Positions 34,769 through 44,702 of a DNA stretch of 64,000 bases are shown piece after piece. The notes under the pieces were generated by a model, which did no database searches, was not told where the DNA came from, and was given only the letters and a program-made list of their open reading frames with translations. Numbering within the stretch: position 1 is the first letter of the stretch; the number at the start of each line of letters is the position of its first letter. Origin of the DNA: Blautia hansenii DSM 20583 (lineage in GTDB: Bacteria > Bacillota > Clostridia > Lachnospirales > Lachnospiraceae); the NCBI RefSeq assembly GCF_002222595.2, contig NZ_CP022413.2:1132001-1196000 (forward strand), written 5' to 3'. A program made the translations under genes and the position numbers.

Positions 34769-37015
34769 ATGGCTGACATACAGGAAAATATTATCAGAAC
34801 CGAATATTCAGAAATTATGCAGAAGTCATATATTGATTATGCCATGAGTGTTATCATTGCCAGAGCGCTTCCTGATGTACGTGACGGATTAAAACCGGTA
34901 CAGAGAAGAACGCTGTATGATATGTATGAATTGGGTATTCGATATGACAGACCTTATCGAAAATGTGCCCGTATTGTGGGAGATACCATGGGTAAATACC
35001 ATCCCCATGGAGATAGCTCGATATATGAGGCGCTTGTGGTAATGGCGCAGGAATTTAAAAAAGGACTTCCTTTGGTAGACGGTCACGGGAATTTTGGTTC
35101 TATTGAGGGGGATGGGGCAGCTGCTATGCGATATACAGAAGCCCGTCTTCAGAAAATTACACAGGAAGTTTACTTGAGCGACATGGATAAACAGGTGGTG
35201 GATTTTCTGCCTAATTTTGATGAGACAGAAAAAGAACCGGAAGTTTTACCGGTAAAAATCCCAAATCTTCTTGTTAATGGGGCAGACGGAATTGCCGTAG
35301 GTATGGCAACCAGTATTCCTCCCCATAATTTGGGAGAAGTCATTGATGCAGTAATTGCATATATGAAAAATAATGAGATTACTGTTCGGGAATTAATGGA
35401 ATATATCAAAGGACCGGACTTTCCAACAGGCGGCATTGTTGTCAATAAAGACGATTTACTTTCTATTTATGAAACAGGAACAGGTAAAATTAAAATCCGT
35501 GGAAAAGTAGAAGTAGAAAAAGGAAAAAACGGGAAATCGTTGTTGGTTATTACAGAAATTCCTTATACTATGATAGGGGCGAATATCGGAAAGTTTTTAA
35601 ATGACGTAGCAGCTTTAAGCGAAAGCAAGAAAACAACGGATATTGTAGATATTGCAAATCAGTCCTCAAAAGAAGGTATCCGTATTGTTATTGAATTGAA
35701 AAAGGGAGCTGATGTAGAAAATCTGAAAAATATGCTCTACAAAAAGACACGTTTGGAAGATACGTTCGGTGTAAATATGCTGGCAGTGGCAGACGGTAAG
35801 CCGGAGACATTGAGCTTAAAGCAGATTATTGAGCATCATGTAGATTTTCAGTTTGATATTGCTACAAGAAAATATACCAGTCTTTTAGCAAAAGAAAGGG
35901 AAAATCAGGAAGTACAGGAAGGTCTTATAAAAGCCTGTGATGTTATAGATTTGATTATTGAAATCTTACGGGGAAGTAAAAGCAGAGAACAGGTGAAAAA
36001 ATGTCTGATTTACGGTGAGACAGAAGGTATTCATTTCAAGACAAAAACCAGTGAACGTCAGGCGAAAAAGCTTCATTTTACAGAACGTCAGGCAACAGCA
36101 ATTTTAGATATGCGTCTTTATAAGCTGATTGGATTGGAAATTGAAACACTTATGGCAGAGCATGAAGAAACCATGAAAAAAATTGCTTTGTATGAAGATA
36201 TTTTGAATAATTATTCTTCTATGTCTAAGGTAATTATAAAAGAACTGCAAAAGGTAAAAAAAGAATACAGCAGAGTACGTCGTACAGTAGTAGAAAATGC
36301 TGCGGAAGCTGTTTATGAAGAAAAGAAAATAGAGGAAATGGAAGTTGTCTTTTTGATGGACCGTTTTGGCTATGCCAGAACAATAGACAAATCCACTTAT
36401 GAGAGAAATAAAGAAACTGCTGACAGTGAGAATAAATATGTTCTTACTTGTATGAATACAGGTAAAATCTGCTTGTTTACAGATGCGGGAAGAATGTATA
36501 CCATTAAGGTGCAGGAGCTGCCATTTGGAAAGTTCAGAGATAAAGGAATACCGGTAGATAATGTCAGCAATTATGACAGTGCAGCAGAGCAGATTGTTTT
36601 TGTGGGAAGTATGGCAGATATTATTCATACAACCCTTTGCTTTGTTACGGCAAAAGGTATGGTAAAATTAGTAGAAGGTAAAGAATTTGATGTTGCCAAA
36701 AGAACCATTTCTTCCACAAAGCTTGCAGAGGAAGACAGTATTGTTATGGTGCAGAATGCGGAAGCCATGGAACATTTGGTTTTACAGACAAAAGAAGGAT
36801 ATTTCCTGAAATTTTTGAAGGCAGAAATTCCATATAAGAAGAAAACAGCGCTGGGTGTTCGGGGAATAAAAATGAATGAGAGTGACTGTGTAGAGCATGC
36901 TTATATGCTGGAAAACCGTACCGAATATCCGATTTCTTATAAAGAGAAAACCTTGGTATTAAATAAATTAAAACTTGGAAAGCGTGACACAAAGGGGACA
37001 AAGACACGGGTATAA
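34769..37015 (+). CDS. parC: Type IIA topoisomerase breakage-reunion subunit (topoisomerase IV A, ParC)
   Basis: 748 residues, the DNA-cutting partner of ParE. The catalytic tyrosine lies in AAMRYTEARL near residue 120. The quinolone-resistance region HPHGDSSIYEA carries S83 and E87 (numbering within this protein), the wild-type sensitive combination. The C terminus is a beta-pinwheel-like domain (VVFLMDRFGYARTI onward) and is shorter than in full gyrase A, without a clear GyrA box, which supports ParC. Confidence 0.9.
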   Translation: MADIQENIIRTEYSEIMQKSYIDYAMSVIIARALPDVRDGLKPVQRRTLYDMYELGIRYDRPYRKCARIVGDTMGKYHPHGDSSIYEALVVMAQEFKKGLPLVDGHGNFGSIEGDGAAAMRYTEARLQKITQEVYLSDMDKQVVDFLPNFDETEKEPEVLPVKIPNLLVNGADGIAVGMATSIPPHNLGEVIDAVIAYMKNNEITVRELMEYIKGPDFPTGGIVVNKDDLLSIYETGTGKIKIRGKVEVEKGKNGKSLLVITEIPYTMIGANIGKFLNDVAALSESKKTTDIVDIANQSSKEGIRIVIELKKGADVENLKNMLYKKTRLEDTFGVNMLAVADGKPETLSLKQIIEHHVDFQFDIATRKYTSLLAKERENQEVQEGLIKACDVIDLIIEILRGSKSREQVKKCLIYGETEGIHFKTKTSERQAKKLHFTERQATAILDMRLYKLIGLEIETLMAEHEETMKKIALYEDILNNYSSMSKVIIKELQKVKKEYSRVRRTVVENAAEAVYEEKKIEEMEVVFLMDRFGYARTIDKSTYERNKETADSENKYVLTCMNTGKICLFTDAGRMYTIKVQELPFGKFRDKGIPVDNVSNYDSAAEQIVFVGSMADIIHTTLCFVTAKGMVKLVEGKEFDVAKRTISSTKLAEEDSIVMVQNAEAMEHLVLQTKEGYFLKFLKAEIPYKKKTALGVRGIKMNESDCVEHAYMLENRTEYPISYKEKTLVLNKLKLGKRDTKGTKTRV

Positions 37016-37035
37016 AACAGGAAAGAGGTGAATTA

Positions 37036-38202
37036 TTGAAGAAAACAAGAAAAGCAAGAGTCTTTTTTCTGATATGTTGTTTACTTCTAAGCTTGTCCGG
37101 ATGCTTGCCAAAAGCTGAAAAAGAAAGCGGTATAACGCAAAAACTGCCGGAAAGGCAGATTGCGGTCTCAGAAGAAGCGCTTTACTATGGATATCAAAGT
37201 TTGTCAAAAGAGGAACAAGAAGTTTACAGACAGATTGCAGAGGGCTTGGAGCAGCAGGAAGCAGAAATTAAAATTACATCTCTTTCGCAGGACAGACTTA
37301 TAACCGTTTTTAATATGGTGATGATTGACCATCCCGAATACTTTTGGATAGAAGGTGAATTCCAATATACCACGGTAGAGGATTTGACTGAAAATACGAA
37401 AACTGTCACGCAGATTATGCCGGTATACACAGTAGAAAAAGAGCAGACAGAAGAACTGAAACAGGAGATTGAAAAGCAGGCAGAGGAATGGATTGCTGCA
37501 ATCGATGTTTCCGCAGATACATATGAAAAAATAAAAAGCGTGTACGAGCTTTTAATTCGAGAAGTAGAATATGATGAGTCCAGCTCTTATAATCAGACAA
37601 TTCAAAGTGTGTTTCTGGAAAAGAAAACCGTGTGCATGGGATATGCAAAAGCAACTCAATATTTATTAAATAAAATGGGTATTTTTTGCACATTGGTAAC
37701 AGGCAATATCTTAGATGAAACTTCTTCCAGTCACGCATGGAATTTAGTTCAAATTGGTGAAAACTACTATTATGTAGATACTACTTGGGGGTCTCCCGGA
37801 TATAATGCCAAAGGAGACAGAGAAGATGCCATTTCTTACAGTTATTTATGTTGCAGTGATAAGACCATTAGCGCTACACATAAAGCAAATGAAGATATCT
37901 TACTGCCATCCTGTACAGATGAAAGCTATCATTATTATAAAAGAAAAGGCTGCTGGTATGAGATTTATGACAAGGAGCGTATCTGCGAAGTCTTAAAAAG
38001 AGATATTGAAGCAAACAGTCAGAAGACAGAATTGTGCTTTCAGGAAGAAGCGGGATATCAGCAGGCTGTACAGGACATTGTGGAAGGAGATTTAATACAG
38101 GAAGTTATTCAAACGACCACGGTATTTTCTCCGGGAGAGCAAATTTCATGGCAAATTTCCTATGGGGGAAAGGATAATCTTCTGGTAATCCTGTGGAATT
38201 GA
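37036..38202 (+). CDS. Transglutaminase-like lipoprotein
   Basis: A 388-residue exported lipoprotein: signal MKKTRKARVFFLICC with lipobox LSGC (Cys about residue 23). The transglutaminase-like core has C200 in TVCMGYAKA, H233 in SSHAWNLV and D248 in YYVDTTWG, an intact Cys-His-Asp triad; this fold in bacteria includes cysteine proteases and peptidoglycan-acting enzymes. The start is TTG, well spaced from AGAGGTG. Role unknown. It follows parC by 20 bp and may be the last gene of that operon. Confidence 0.82.
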   Translation: MKKTRKARVFFLICCLLLSLSGCLPKAEKESGITQKLPERQIAVSEEALYYGYQSLSKEEQEVYRQIAEGLEQQEAEIKITSLSQDRLITVFNMVMIDHPEYFWIEGEFQYTTVEDLTENTKTVTQIMPVYTVEKEQTEELKQEIEKQAEEWIAAIDVSADTYEKIKSVYELLIREVEYDESSSYNQTIQSVFLEKKTVCMGYAKATQYLLNKMGIFCTLVTGNILDETSSSHAWNLVQIGENYYYVDTTWGSPGYNAKGDREDAISYSYLCCSDKTISATHKANEDILLPSCTDESYHYYKRKGCWYEIYDKERICEVLKRDIEANSQKTELCFQEEAGYQQAVQDIVEGDLIQEVIQTTTVFSPGEQISWQISYGGKDNLLVILWN

Positions 38203-38211
38203 AAAAAGAAC

Positions 38212-38240
38212 TTGCAAGTTTCTGGGAATAGTGTTATCCT
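38212..38240 (+). promoter_or_regulatory. Promoter of the rimP-nusA-infB operon
   Basis: TTGCAA (38212-38217), 17-nt spacer, TATCCT (38235-38240). It starts a leader of about 90 bases ahead of rimP. Confidence 0.7.
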
Positions 38241-38267
38241 AATAAAGAACTAGATAGTTATCAAAGC

Positions 38268-38296
38268 ATAAGAGTGGACCAACGGTCCACTCTTAT
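38268..38296 (+). promoter_or_regulatory. Stable hairpin in the rimP leader
   Basis: ATAAGAGTGGACC (38268-38280) pairs perfectly with GGTCCACTCTTAT (38284-38296) around a three-base loop AAC. It is followed by CGTTTGT, too few T for an ordinary terminator. It is well placed for attenuation or processing control of the nusA operon, but no named leader family is recognised. Confidence 0.7.
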
Positions 38297-38335
38297 CGTT
38301 TGTATACCTAAGGAACGCAGGGAGAAGGTGAGAAC

Positions 38336-38800
38336 ATGAGTAAAAAAGAAATTTATGAGCAGAAAGCAGAAGCATTATTAGAGCCTATTGTAGCAGAACA
38401 TGATTTTGAACTGGTAGATGTGGAATATGTAAAGGAAGGCAGCAATTTTTACCTGAGAGCTTATATTGACAAGCCGGAAGGAATTACCGTGGATGACTGC
38501 GAAGTTGTCAGCCGGACATTTTCTCAGAAGCTGGATGAAGAAGACTTTATTGATGAAGCTTATATTATGGAAGTAAGCTCTCCCGGTCTTGGAAGACCTT
38601 TAAAGAAAGAAAAGGATTATAAAAGGAGCATGGGTAAGGAACTGGAAATCAGAACTTATCGTGCAATCAATAAAGAGAAGGAATTTTACGGTATTTTAAA
38701 GGAATATAATGAACGCAGTGTGACGATTGACTGCGAGGGGACAGAAATGACTTTTCAGAAATCAGACATCGCCCTTATTCGTCTTGCATTTGATTTTTAA
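38336..38800 (+). CDS. rimP: Ribosome maturation factor RimP
   Basis: A 154-residue assembly factor for the small ribosomal subunit. FELVDVEYVKEGSNFYLRAYIDKP and YIMEVSSPGLGRPLKKEKDY are RimP signatures. It is the first gene of the conserved nusA-infB operon, 20 bp before nusA; ribosome binding site GGGAGAAGGTG. Confidence 0.95.
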   Translation: MSKKEIYEQKAEALLEPIVAEHDFELVDVEYVKEGSNFYLRAYIDKPEGITVDDCEVVSRTFSQKLDEEDFIDEAYIMEVSSPGLGRPLKKEKDYKRSMGKELEIRTYRAINKEKEFYGILKEYNERSVTIDCEGTEMTFQKSDIALIRLAFDF

Positions 38801-38820
38801 TTTTAGGAGGAAAGTAAAAA

Positions 38821-39975
38821 ATGAACACAGAATTATTGGAGGCACTCAACATTCTGGAGAAAGAGAAATCTATCAGTAAAGATACTTTGTTAGAGGCTAT
38901 TGAGCAGTCTTTAATTCAGGCATGTAAAAACCATTTCGGAAAAGCAGATAATATTAAAGTGAATATTAATCCCGAAACATGCGATTTTGGTGTGCTTGCA
39001 GAAAAAACTGTCGTAGAGGAAGTGTATGATCCGGTTACAGAGATTAGTCTGGCAGACGCAAAAATGATGAATTCTCAGTATGGACTGGGTGATATTGTAA
39101 ATGTGGAAATTAAATCAAAGGAATTTGGACGTATTGCCACACAGAATGCTAAAAACGTTATTTTACAAAAAATCCGTGAAGAAGAAAGAAAAGTGATTTT
39201 TGACCAGTATTACGGAAAAGAAAAAGATGTAGTGACAGGTATTGTACAGCGCAGTCTGGGAAGAAATTACAGTATTAACTTAGGAAAAGCAGATGCGATT
39301 TTAACAGAAAATGAGCAGGTTAAGACAGAAGTATTTAAACCTACGGAAAGAATTAAAGTATATATTCTGGAAGTGAAGGATGCACCAAAAGGACCAAAGA
39401 TTATGGTTTCCAGAACACATCCTGAATTAGTAAAACGCCTTTTTGAGGCAGAGGTTACAGAGATTAAAGACGGAACTGTGGAAGTAAAGAGTATTGCAAG
39501 AGAAGCAGGCTCCCGTACAAAGATTGCCGTTTGGAGCAATGACCCGGACGTAGATCCGGTAGGCGCATGTGTTGGTATTAACGGTGCAAGAGTAAATTCT
39601 GTTGTAGAAGAGTTAAGAGGAGAAAAGATTGACATTATTAACTGGAGTGACAATCCTGCTCTGTTGATTGAAAACGCATTAAGTCCTGCAAAGGTTATTT
39701 CTGTTACTGCTGATCCGGAAGAGAAAAGTGCAACAGTAATTGTTCCGGACTTCCAGCTTTCTCTGGCAATCGGTAAAGAAGGACAGAATGCAAGACTGGC
39801 AGCAAGACTGACAGGCTTTAAAATTGACATTAAGAGCGAAACACAGGCAAGAGAAGCCGGTGAACTGGGCGAATTAGAAATTTATGAGGAAGAATATGAG
39901 GAAACACCTGCTGAGGAAAGCGCAGAAGCTGCTTACGAAGAGGAAGTAAGCGCTGAAGAAACAGCAGAAGAATAA
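38821..39975 (+). CDS. nusA: Transcription termination/antitermination factor NusA
   Basis: RNA polymerase-associated elongation factor, 384 residues. N-terminal polymerase-binding domain (1-~125), S1 domain (~135-200, VTGIVQRSLGRNYSINLG), two KH domains (IAREAGSRTKIAVWS, VGACVGINGARVNSVVEEL; then LAIGKEGQNARLAARLTG), and a highly acidic tail rich in Glu from ~358. Length matches Firmicutes NusA without the extra AR domains of E. coli. Co-transcribed with rimP and rnpM. Confidence 0.96.
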   Translation: MNTELLEALNILEKEKSISKDTLLEAIEQSLIQACKNHFGKADNIKVNINPETCDFGVLAEKTVVEEVYDPVTEISLADAKMMNSQYGLGDIVNVEIKSKEFGRIATQNAKNVILQKIREEERKVIFDQYYGKEKDVVTGIVQRSLGRNYSINLGKADAILTENEQVKTEVFKPTERIKVYILEVKDAPKGPKIMVSRTHPELVKRLFEAEVTEIKDGTVEVKSIAREAGSRTKIAVWSNDPDVDPVGACVGINGARVNSVVEELRGEKIDIINWSDNPALLIENALSPAKVISVTADPEEKSATVIVPDFQLSLAIGKEGQNARLAARLTGFKIDIKSETQAREAGELGELEIYEEEYEETPAEESAEAAYEEEVSAEETAEE

Positions 39976-39984
39976 GGTGAGCGT

Positions 39985-40263
39985 ATGAGTACAGAAAAGA
40001 AAGTCCCTATGCGAAAATGCGTGGGCTGCGGTGAAATGAAAAGCAAAAAGGAAATGATGCGTGTATTAAAAACAGCAGAAAACGAAATTGTTTTGGATAC
40101 TACCGGACGTAAAAACGGAAGAGGCGCTTATTTATGCTTTTGTAAAGAATGTTTGCAAAATGCCGCAAAAAACAGGGGACTGGAACGTTCTTTAAAAATG
40201 GCTATACCAAAAGAGGTTTACGAAAGCCTTGAAAGGGAGTTTGAGAATATTGAGCAGAAATAA
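39985..40263 (+). CDS. rnpM: YlxR/RnpM RNase P-modulating protein
   Basis: A 92-residue YlxR-family protein. PMRKCVGCGEMKSKKEMMRV and the GRKNGRGAYLC segment, with cysteines in CVGC and CFCKEC, are the hallmarks. In Bacillus this protein binds the RNase P RNA and modulates its activity. It sits in the usual place between nusA and ylxQ. Confidence 0.93.
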   Translation: MSTEKKVPMRKCVGCGEMKSKKEMMRVLKTAENEIVLDTTGRKNGRGAYLCFCKECLQNAAKNRGLERSLKMAIPKEVYESLEREFENIEQK

Positions 40264-40564
40264 AGAACTGGCTTTTTTAGGTCTGGCGGCAAAGGCGGGA
40301 AGAATTGTAAGCGGCGAGTTTGCTACTGAAAAAGGAGTAAAATCCGGTCAGGTTTTTTTAGTCCTTACAGCGCAGGACGCATCAGAAAATACGAAGAAAA
40401 AGTTTAAAGATATGTGCACATATTATGAAGTGCCTTTATATAACGTGGGAACAAAGGAGGAATTGGGAAGCGCCATCGGAAAAGATTATCGTGCATCTCT
40501 TGGAGTGACAGATGAAAATTTTGCTGTGGCAATGATTAAAAAATTGGAAAAAATGGGTTATTAA
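40250..40564 (+). CDS. ylxQ: YlxQ, L7Ae-like RNA-binding protein
   Basis: 104 residues of the L7Ae/L30e/S12e/Gadd45 fold. GLAAKAGRIVSGEFATEKGVKSG and FLVLTAQDAS are family segments; it likely binds kink-turn RNA. The start is the TTG at LSRNKELAFLG, about ten bases after GGGAG and 14 bp inside rnpM. Its role in ribosome assembly or RNA binding is inferred from the operon. Confidence 0.9.
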   Translation: MSRNKELAFLGLAAKAGRIVSGEFATEKGVKSGQVFLVLTAQDASENTKKKFKDMCTYYEVPLYNVGTKEELGSAIGKDYRASLGVTDENFAVAMIKKLEKMGY

Positions 40565-40584
40565 CATGAGAAGGAGGGCAATAT

Positions 40585-43344
40585 ATGTCAACAATAAGAG
40601 TTTACGAACTAGCAAAGGAAGTAAACAAAACAAATAAAGAGGTTTTAGATTTTTTAAAATCAAAAAATATAGAATTAACCAGTCACATGAGCAATGTAGA
40701 CGAAACACATGCCAACATGGTGAGAGATACTTATAAAAAAGGAAACAAAACTGCTCAAGAAGGAATTTCTCCTGCAAAACAGGAAGATGGTGAAAAACCT
40801 AAGAAAAAGATTATTCAGGTATTCCGCCCTCAGAATGCCAGCCATACATCGGAGAAGAAACAAAAACCGCAGGAGCATAGAAGCGAAGAAAACAGAGGTA
40901 CACAGGATTTGAAACAGGAAAATAGAAATAACAACCGACCAAATAACAATCGTTATAAAGAAAACGGAGAGAACCGTCAGGGTAATCGCAATAACAACGG
41001 AGGGGAAAACCGACCAAACAACCGTTTTAATAAAAATAACGGGGAAAGCCGTCCAAACAACAGGGGCGGAAACGGAGAGAACCGCCAGAACCGACCAAAT
41101 AACCGTTTTAACGGAAATGGGGAAGGCCGTCCAAACAATCGCAGCAATGGAGAAGGCCGACCAAATAATAATCGCTATAATGGAAATAATAATCAGGAAG
41201 GCCGCTCAAATAACCGTTTTAACGGAAACGGAGAAAATCGTCAGGGCAATCGTTTCAATAATAACAATGGAAACGGAGAACGCTCCGGAAACCGTTTTGG
41301 AAATAATCAGGGAGAACGTGGAAACGGACGTTTTGGCGGCAGAAACGATGGAAGAGGAAATGACAGCAGACGTGAACAGTCCTCTAAATTTGATGCTCCA
41401 AAGCTGGAGTTTGTAGAAAAAGACAGCCGTAAGGCAAACAGAGAAAACAAGAAAAAAGACAACCGCAGAGATGAATATCAAAATCAGGGAAAACGTCCAA
41501 ATCAGGGCGGACGCCGTCAGGCACAGAAAATTCCGAAAGCAATGCAGCTTCAGAAGCCGGTATCTCATCCTAAGGAAGAAAAGAAGGAAGAAGTGAAGGA
41601 AATTACACTTCCGGAAAAAATGACAATCCGTGAGCTGGCTGAAAAAATGAAAATGCAGCCGTCTGTAATTGTGAAAAAGCTTTTCTTAGAAGGTGTTATG
41701 GTTACGGTAAACCATGAAATTGATTTTGAAAAGGCACAAGAAATTGCTTTAGATTACGATATTATTGCAGAACAGGAAGAAAAAGTCGATGTAATCGAGG
41801 AGCTTTTAAAAGAAGAAGAAGAGGATGCGGCTACTTTGGTTTCCAGACCGCCGGTTGTATGTGTTATGGGACACGTTGACCATGGTAAAACTTCTCTTTT
41901 GGACTGCATCAGAAAAACTCATGTGACTGACCGTGAAGCAGGCGGTATTACACAGCATATCGGCGCTTATATGGTAAGCGTAGACGGCGAAAAGATTACC
42001 TTCTTAGATACACCGGGACATGAGGCGTTTACTGCAATGCGTATGCGTGGTGCAAATGCGACAGATATTGCAATCTTGGTAGTAGCAGCCGATGACGGTG
42101 TTATGCCACAGACAGTAGAAGCAATTAACCATGCAAAAGCTGCGGGCGTAGAAATCATTGTTGCAATCAACAAAATTGATAAACCAAGTGCAAATATCGA
42201 AAGAGTAAAACAGGAGTTATCCGAATATGAGTTAATTCCGGAGGATTGGGGCGGAAGTACAATCTTTGTGCCTGTTTCTGCTCACACAGGAGAAGGAATT
42301 GACAATCTGTTGGAAATGATACTTTTAACTGCCGAAGTTGCAGAGCTGAAAGCAAACCCGAACAGAAGAGCAAGAGGTCTTGTAATCGAAGCGGAGCTGG
42401 ATAAAGGAAAAGGTCCTGTGGCAACTATTTTAGTACAGAAGGGAACACTGCGTGTAGGCGACTTTATTGCGGCAGGAGCATGCTCAGGTAAAGTTCGTGC
42501 AATGATTGACGATAAGGGAAGAAAAGTAAAAGAAGCAGGTCCTTCCACACCGGTTGAAATTTTGGGATTAAGCGATGTACCAAATGCAGGAGAAATTCTG
42601 GTTGTTACAGAAAACGATAAAGAAGCAAAGAACTTTGCGGCGACCTTTGTCTCTGAAAATAAAAACCGTCTTCTGGAAGAAACAAAGGCAAAAATGTCTC
42701 TGGATGACTTATTCAGTCAAATTCAGGCAGGTAATCTGAAAGAATTGCCATTGATTGTCAAAGCTGATGTACAGGGCTCGGTAGAAGCGGTAAAACAGAG
42801 TCTTGTAAAACTTTCCAATGAAGAAGTTGTTGTAAAAGTAATCCACGGCGGTGTTGGTGCAATCAACGAGTCTGACGTTACACTGGCAAGCGCTTCCAAT
42901 GCAATTATTATCGGATTTAACGTAAGACCGGATGCAACTGCAAAATCTGTTGCAGAGCAGGAAGGCGTTGACTTACGTCTTTATCGTGTTATTTATCAGG
43001 CAATCGAAGATGTGGAAGCTGCTATGAAAGGTATGCTGGATCCTGTATTCGAAGAAAAAGTTATCGGTCATGCAGAAGTACGTCAGATTTTCAAGGCATC
43101 AGGTGTTGGAAATATTGCCGGTTCTTACGTTCTGGACGGTATTTTCCAGAGAAATTGTAAAGTACGTATCAGCAGAGAAGGCGAGCAGATTTTTGAAGGC
43201 GAGCTGGCTTCTCTGAAACGTTTTAAAGATGACGTAAAAGAAGTAAAAGCAGGATATGAATGTGGTCTTGTATTTGAAGATTTCAACGACATCAAGGAAG
43301 AAGACAGAGTAGAAGCATATATTATGGTGGAAGTTCCAAGATAG
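40585..43344 (+). CDS. infB: Translation initiation factor IF-2 with an Asn/Arg/Gly-rich linker
   Basis: GTPase of 919 residues that brings fMet-tRNA to the 30S subunit. N-terminal IF2_N domain (1-~52, [19 protein letters not shown]), then a long disordered linker: residues ~112-265 are almost only N, R, G, E, P, F and Y in repeats like [13 protein letters not shown] second IF2_N domain (~345-400, [20 protein letters not shown]) precedes the G domain with GHVDHGKTS (~430), DTPGHEAF and NKIDKP; domains II, III and the C-terminal fMet-binding domain follow. Core domains are complete. Confidence 0.96.
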   Translation: MSTIRVYELAKEVNKTNKEVLDFLKSKNIELTSHMSNVDETHANMVRDTYKKGNKTAQEGISPAKQEDGEKPKKKIIQVFRPQNASHTSEKKQKPQEHRSEENRGTQDLKQENRNNNRPNNNRYKENGENRQGNRNNNGGENRPNNRFNKNNGESRPNNRGGNGENRQNRPNNRFNGNGEGRPNNRSNGEGRPNNNRYNGNNNQEGRSNNRFNGNGENRQGNRFNNNNGNGERSGNRFGNNQGERGNGRFGGRNDGRGNDSRREQSSKFDAPKLEFVEKDSRKANRENKKKDNRRDEYQNQGKRPNQGGRRQAQKIPKAMQLQKPVSHPKEEKKEEVKEITLPEKMTIRELAEKMKMQPSVIVKKLFLEGVMVTVNHEIDFEKAQEIALDYDIIAEQEEKVDVIEELLKEEEEDAATLVSRPPVVCVMGHVDHGKTSLLDCIRKTHVTDREAGGITQHIGAYMVSVDGEKITFLDTPGHEAFTAMRMRGANATDIAILVVAADDGVMPQTVEAINHAKAAGVEIIVAINKIDKPSANIERVKQELSEYELIPEDWGGSTIFVPVSAHTGEGIDNLLEMILLTAEVAELKANPNRRARGLVIEAELDKGKGPVATILVQKGTLRVGDFIAAGACSGKVRAMIDDKGRKVKEAGPSTPVEILGLSDVPNAGEILVVTENDKEAKNFAATFVSENKNRLLEETKAKMSLDDLFSQIQAGNLKELPLIVKADVQGSVEAVKQSLVKLSNEEVVVKVIHGGVGAINESDVTLASASNAIIIGFNVRPDATAKSVAEQEGVDLRLYRVIYQAIEDVEAAMKGMLDPVFEEKVIGHAEVRQIFKASGVGNIAGSYVLDGIFQRNCKVRISREGEQIFEGELASLKRFKDDVKEVKAGYECGLVFEDFNDIKEEDRVEAYIMVEVPR
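40919..41380 (+). repeat. Degenerate repeat DNA encoding the IF-2 linker
   Basis: Short imperfect units such as AACCGTTTTAACGGAAA and GGCCGTCCAAACAAT recur about every 30-50 bases. They keep the coding frame and encode N/R/G-rich peptide. No fixed period, so it differs from a CRISPR or satellite array; slippage-driven growth is likely. Confidence 0.8.
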
Positions 43345-43370
43345 AGCTTTTAGAAAGCGGAAAGGAAATC

Positions 43371-43757
43371 ATGAGAAAAAACAGTATTAAAAATACCCGT
43401 GTAAATGTAGAAGTTCAGCATGAACTGGCGAATTTAATTCGGGAAGGGATTAAAGACCCGAGAATTCATCCCATGACATCAGTAACAGCGGTGGAAGTTG
43501 CTCCGGATTTAAAAACATGCAGAGCCTATATCAGTGTTATGGGAAATGAAGAGGCAAAAAATAATACCATTGTAGGCTTGAAAAGTGCAGAAGGCTATAT
43601 TCGCAGACAGCTTGCAAAAAATATCAATCTTAGAAATACTCCGGAAATTCGTTTTATTTTAGACGAGTCTATTGAGTACGGTGTTGCCATGTCAAAATTG
43701 ATTGATGAAGTCACCGGAAAAGAGGAGGTGCAGGAAGATGGAGAAAATAACCAGTGA
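43371..43757 (+). CDS. rbfA: 30S ribosome-binding factor A
   Basis: A 128-residue KH-like factor that assists 16S rRNA 5' end maturation and cold growth. VNVEVQHELANLIREGIKDPRIHPMTSVTAVEVAPDLKTCRAYISV is the classic N-terminal stretch (only key parts cited), and IRRQLAKNINLRNTPEIRFILDES the C-terminal one. Directly after infB; overlaps the next gene by 20 bp. Confidence 0.95.
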   Translation: MRKNSIKNTRVNVEVQHELANLIREGIKDPRIHPMTSVTAVEVAPDLKTCRAYISVMGNEEAKNNTIVGLKSAEGYIRRQLAKNINLRNTPEIRFILDESIEYGVAMSKLIDEVTGKEEVQEDGENNQ

Positions 43758-44700
43758 ATTAGCAGGAGTGAAAACAGCGGCCATTGCCGGTCACGTAAGA
43801 CCGGATGGTGACTGTGTAGGCTCTTGTATGGGCTTATATCTGTATCTGAAGGAAAATTATCCGGAAATTGAAGCGGATGTATATCTGGAGGAAGTGAAGG
43901 AGGGATTTTCCTTCCTGAACTCCATCCATGAGGTAAAAAAAGAGCTGGATGAGAATAAGATATATGATGTGCTGTTTATTCTGGACACCAGTGTGAAAGA
44001 TAGAGTCGGTGTAGTGGGAGCTGCTTTGGATACTGCCAAGAAGACCATTTGTGTTGACCATCATGTGAGCAACAAAGGCTTTGCAGATATTGACCTAATC
44101 CGTCCGACTGCAAGCTCTGCATCAGAGCTTTTGTATACACTTTTGGAAGAGGAAAAAGTAACGAAAAGCTGTGCGGAAGCTATTTATACAGGAATTGTCA
44201 ATGATACCGGCGTGTTCCAATATTCCTGTACAACACCTCAGACCATGCAAATTGCAGCAAAGCTTATGGAGACAGGGATTAATTTCTCAAAAATTGTAGA
44301 TCAGGCTTTTTACGAAAAGACTTATGTGCAAAATCAGATTTTGGGAAGATGTCTGATGGAAAGCATTCTGGTTCTTGACGGAAAGTGTATTATCGGAAGT
44401 CTTCGCCAAAAAGACATGGAATTTTACCATGTCACACCAAAAGATTTAGACGGAATTGTGCAGCAGTTACGGGTAACAAAAGGAGTGGAGGTTGCTATTT
44501 TCCTCTATGAGATAAAGTCACAGGAGTTTAAAGTAAGTCTGCGCTCAAACGGCAGGATAGATGTAAATGAGGTGGCGTCTTATTTTGGTGGCGGCGGACA
44601 CGTTCTTGCAGCCGGATGTACCTTGTGCGGTTCTGTTTATGATGCCATGAATAATCTGCTGCGTGCTATTGAAAAACAATTGTTGAAAGATGCGAATTAG
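43738..44700 (+). CDS. nrnA: Bifunctional oligoribonuclease/pAp phosphatase, DHH family
   Basis: A 320-residue DHH-DHHA1 phosphoesterase that degrades nanoRNA and dephosphorylates 3'-phosphoadenosine 5'-phosphate. Motifs: GHVRPDGDCVGS, FILDTS, VDHHVSN (the DHH), and C-terminal GGGGHVLAAGC (DHHA1). The start follows GAGGAGGTG inside rbfA. Conserved neighbour of rbfA and truB in Firmicutes. Confidence 0.93.
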   Translation: MEKITSELAGVKTAAIAGHVRPDGDCVGSCMGLYLYLKENYPEIEADVYLEEVKEGFSFLNSIHEVKKELDENKIYDVLFILDTSVKDRVGVVGAALDTAKKTICVDHHVSNKGFADIDLIRPTASSASELLYTLLEEEKVTKSCAEAIYTGIVNDTGVFQYSCTTPQTMQIAAKLMETGINFSKIVDQAFYEKTYVQNQILGRCLMESILVLDGKCIIGSLRQKDMEFYHVTPKDLDGIVQQLRVTKGVEVAIFLYEIKSQEFKVSLRSNGRIDVNEVASYFGGGGHVLAAGCTLCGSVYDAMNNLLRAIEKQLLKDAN

Positions 44701-44702
44701 AA

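Noticed and set aside
40919..41380. Repetitive DNA in infB, considered as CRISPR or an inserted element
   Set aside because: No constant repeat-spacer period; frame preserved and both IF2 domains flank it.
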